Assembly: GCA_002704345.1 (NCBI GenBank)
Contig: PAGD01000019.1
Span: 1 to 16,578 of the forward strand
Source of the DNA: Rhodobiaceae bacterium
Lineage (GTDB): Bacteria; Pseudomonadota; Alphaproteobacteria; MED-G09
Reading direction: 5' to 3'
Length of the DNA: 16,578 nucleotides
The number at the start of each line of letters is the position of its first letter. The stretch's first letter is position 1. The notes beneath the pieces were generated by a model. That model was not told the origin of the DNA. It searched no databases and was given only the letters and a program-made list of their open reading frames with translations. The position numbers and the translations under genes were made by a program. Of this stretch, positions 14,836-16,578 are shown one piece after another.

Positions 14836-16578
14836 TTTTTTGCTAATTTGAGATCTGATTGATGCTTTGAATTGTTCTAAAGATTTTTTTACATCATCAC
14901 CTATCAAATATAGGCATGGGACTAAAATTAAAGTTACTGATGATGATAAAACAACCCCAAATGATAATGAAATCACTGCTGGTTTTAAGAAATTTGCTTG
15001 AACTGATGGCTCTAACATCATAGGCATTAATCCAACAAATGTTGTTATGGAGGTTATAATTATTGGCCTGAAACGAGTTACACCAGATTCTACAATACAT
15101 TCTAAAATATGTTTTCCGCTCCCTTTCAGTCTATTAATACTATCAACTAAAACTAAATTATCATTAACAACAACTCCACAAGCCGCACCTATTCCCCAAT
15201 ACGATATCATTGATAAACCTTTCCCAAATATTATATGACCTAATACTGCTCCACAGAAACCAAATGGCAATGCAGACAAAATAAGAATAGGCAAAAAATA
15301 AGATCGAAAAGCAATTGATAAAATTGCAAACATTGATAACACTGCTACCAATATAAGAACTTGTATCTCAGCAAAAAATTCATCCTCACCCTCAGCTTCT
15401 CCTGCCAGTTGCCATGAAGAGTTTGGGTGCCTTTTTTGCCACTCAGGCAAGAAATTTAATTTAAATTCACTCATTATTTGAGTTTTTAGGTCACCCTTAA
15501 CTTGCGCCTTTACTGTAGCACTTATCATTCCATTAATACGTTCAATTTTTTGAACACCAGGTGACTGCTTTATTTCTGCTAAAGATAAAAATGGAACCTC
15601 TCGGCCATCAGGGGTCCTAATCCTAAATTTTGATAAACTCTCATAAGACCGCCTTAATTTTTTTGGATAATGAACCATAACTCTTACATCTTCACCTTGT
15701 CTTGGAAGCTTCTGGACTTCTTCACCGTAATAGGCTTGCCTTAATTGTCTCGATATTTCTCCAAGAGTTAATCCTAATTTTTCTGCATTTGGTCTTAATT
15801 TAATTTGGATTTCTGATATAGAGCTATTTAATGAGCTAGTAACATCGTATGTTGAAGAAAAAGATCTTAGTTTATTCATAAAATCTTCCATTGATAATAT
15901 TAAATCCTCAGAATTTTTTGATGTTATATTAAATGATAAGTCAGCTTGACCTGGATCTCTGCCAATATTATTTGATACGTCTAGGCCTTCTGCATCAGGT
16001 ATTTCGCCTATTCTATCTCTTAATATATCTGCAACTTCTTTTGCTGAAGATCTTCTTTTTCCTTCACCCCGACCAGGTGGATAAAGATTAAAATAGCCTC
16101 TCACATTATTCCCGCGGGATTGAATATATGTATTTTCAATAACAAGATCTTTATCTTTATAAAACTCAATTGTTTCAAAACCTGCATCCTCGACTTGTTT
16201 CTGAACGCTCAAAGTTCTCTCAAATGGTGACCCTGCAGGGAGCGTTACTGATACTAAAATTTCATCATCTTCAATATTAGGTAAAAAAGATTTTCCAATC
16301 CATGAGGTACCTGAGAACGTAAAAATTATTATAAGGAAGCTAAAGAAGAATGAAGCTGCTAAATAACGTCTTTTTAAGGATGAAATTAAAATTGGCATAT
16401 AGCGATTTTTTCCAAAATCCACCAAACTTTTTGCAAGCTTCTTTTGGAATTTTGCAAACTTAGACTCTGATTTTTCTGGTTTTAATTTTGAAAGATGAGC
16501 TGGTAAAATAAGGAATGCTTCAATTAAAGAAAATGCCAATGCGAATAAAACAATTATCGATATATTTCTTACAAATTG
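14827..16578 (-). CDS. RND efflux transporter permease, C-terminal part (cut by the window end)
   Basis: Inner-membrane, proton-driven pump subunit of the AcrB/HAE type. The frame stays open to the last base of the window, reading QFVRNISIIVLFALAFSLIE before LPAHL, so the TTG at 16539 is internal and the N-terminal part of the usual about 1,030 residues lies outside. Seen in order: the end of the first transmembrane bundle (FSLIEAFLILPAHL), a linker, TM7 (AASFFFSFLIIIFTF), the large second periplasmic loop beginning FLPNIEDDEILVSVTLPAGSP, then the closing membrane bundle with GVVVNDNLVLVD and RFRPIIITSITTFVGLMPMM. By alignment, AcrB Lys940 in TM10 corresponds to Asn (codon 15163-15165) here. 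The ending is short, SIRSQISKKST. The adaptor and outer-membrane partner are not in the window. Substrate unknown. Confidence 0.92.
   Translation of the reverse strand, partial: QFVRNISIIVLFALAFSLIEAFLILPAHLSKLKPEKSESKFAKFQKKLAKSLVDFGKNRYMPILISSLKRRYLAASFFFSFLIIIFTFSGTSWIGKSFLPNIEDDEILVSVTLPAGSPFERTLSVQKQVEDAGFETIEFYKDKDLVIENTYIQSRGNNVRGYFNLYPPGRGEGKRRSSAKEVADILRDRIGEIPDAEGLDVSNNIGRDPGQADLSFNITSKNSEDLILSMEDFMNKLRSFSSTYDVTSSLNSSISEIQIKLRPNAEKLGLTLGEISRQLRQAYYGEEVQKLPRQGEDVRVMVHYPKKLRRSYESLSKFRIRTPDGREVPFLSLAEIKQSPGVQKIERINGMISATVKAQVKGDLKTQIMSEFKLNFLPEWQKRHPNSSWQLAGEAEGEDEFFAEIQVLILVAVLSMFAILSIAFRSYFLPILILSALPFGFCGAVLGHIIFGKGLSMISYWGIGAACGVVVNDNLVLVDSINRLKGSGKHILECIVESGVTRFRPIIITSITTFVGLMPMMLEPSVQANFLKPAVISLSFGVVLSSSVTLILVPCLYLIGDDVKKSLEQFKASIRSQISKKST

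Noticed and set aside
14827..16539. RND pump as a complete 570-residue protein starting at 16539
   Set aside because: That codon is TTG within a transmembrane segment and the frame continues with hydrophobic residues to the window end; the gene is truncated by the window, not short.
1..16578. Phage, defence, toxin-antitoxin, IS or CRISPR content
   Set aside because: Every gene but the 71-residue protein belongs to a recognisable housekeeping, catabolic or transport family; no transposase, integrase, direct-repeat array or att-like repeats were seen.

Overview
The window is AT-rich (roughly one third G+C by eye), densely packed and free of tRNA, rRNA, IS elements and CRISPR arrays. It looks like a streamlined marine proteobacterial chromosome segment. 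The C-terminus of the sigma-54 protein (RpoN box ARRTVTKYR followed by a NMRIPPS tail) reads closer to alphaproteobacterial than gammaproteobacterial RpoN. A low-GC marine alphaproteobacterium is therefore my best guess, held with modest confidence.

Left part (1-5234): a 5'-truncated tandem thioredoxin-fold protein of the DsbA/HCCA-isomerase type converges on and overlaps moaA (molybdopterin synthesis). moaA is divergent from rpoN (sigma-54). A class III PLP aminotransferase follows rpoN on the same strand, with its own likely promoter, and converges on the large minus-strand cluster.

Centre (5248-12720, minus strand): a tight catabolic cluster reads, in transcription order, CoA-acylating aldehyde dehydrogenase, acyl-CoA dehydrogenase, 3-hydroxyisobutyryl-CoA hydrolase, 3-hydroxyisobutyrate dehydrogenase, acetyl-CoA synthetase, PIG3-type quinone oxidoreductase. 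Three of these are the classical distal valine pathway (isobutyryl-CoA to methylmalonate semialdehyde). The slot usually held by mmsA (methylmalonate-semialdehyde dehydrogenase) is held instead by an aldehyde dehydrogenase of the EutE/SauS/AdhE type. No separate methacrylyl-CoA hydratase is present. A strong sigma-70-like promoter (TTGACT-N17-GATAAT), with an 8-bp palindrome in its spacer, sits in front of the cluster.

Right part (12875-16578, minus strand): a TTG-started 71-residue protein of unknown function, a soluble cytochrome P450 and a single-domain rhodanese form a likely second unit with its own promoter. Upstream of them lies the C-terminal part of an RND efflux pump that runs off the window end.

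Nothing here is a clear new defence or mobile system. The most interesting points are the non-orthologous aldehyde dehydrogenase in the valine cluster, the duplicated and diverged DsbA-like protein, and the unknown small protein with P450 and rhodanese.
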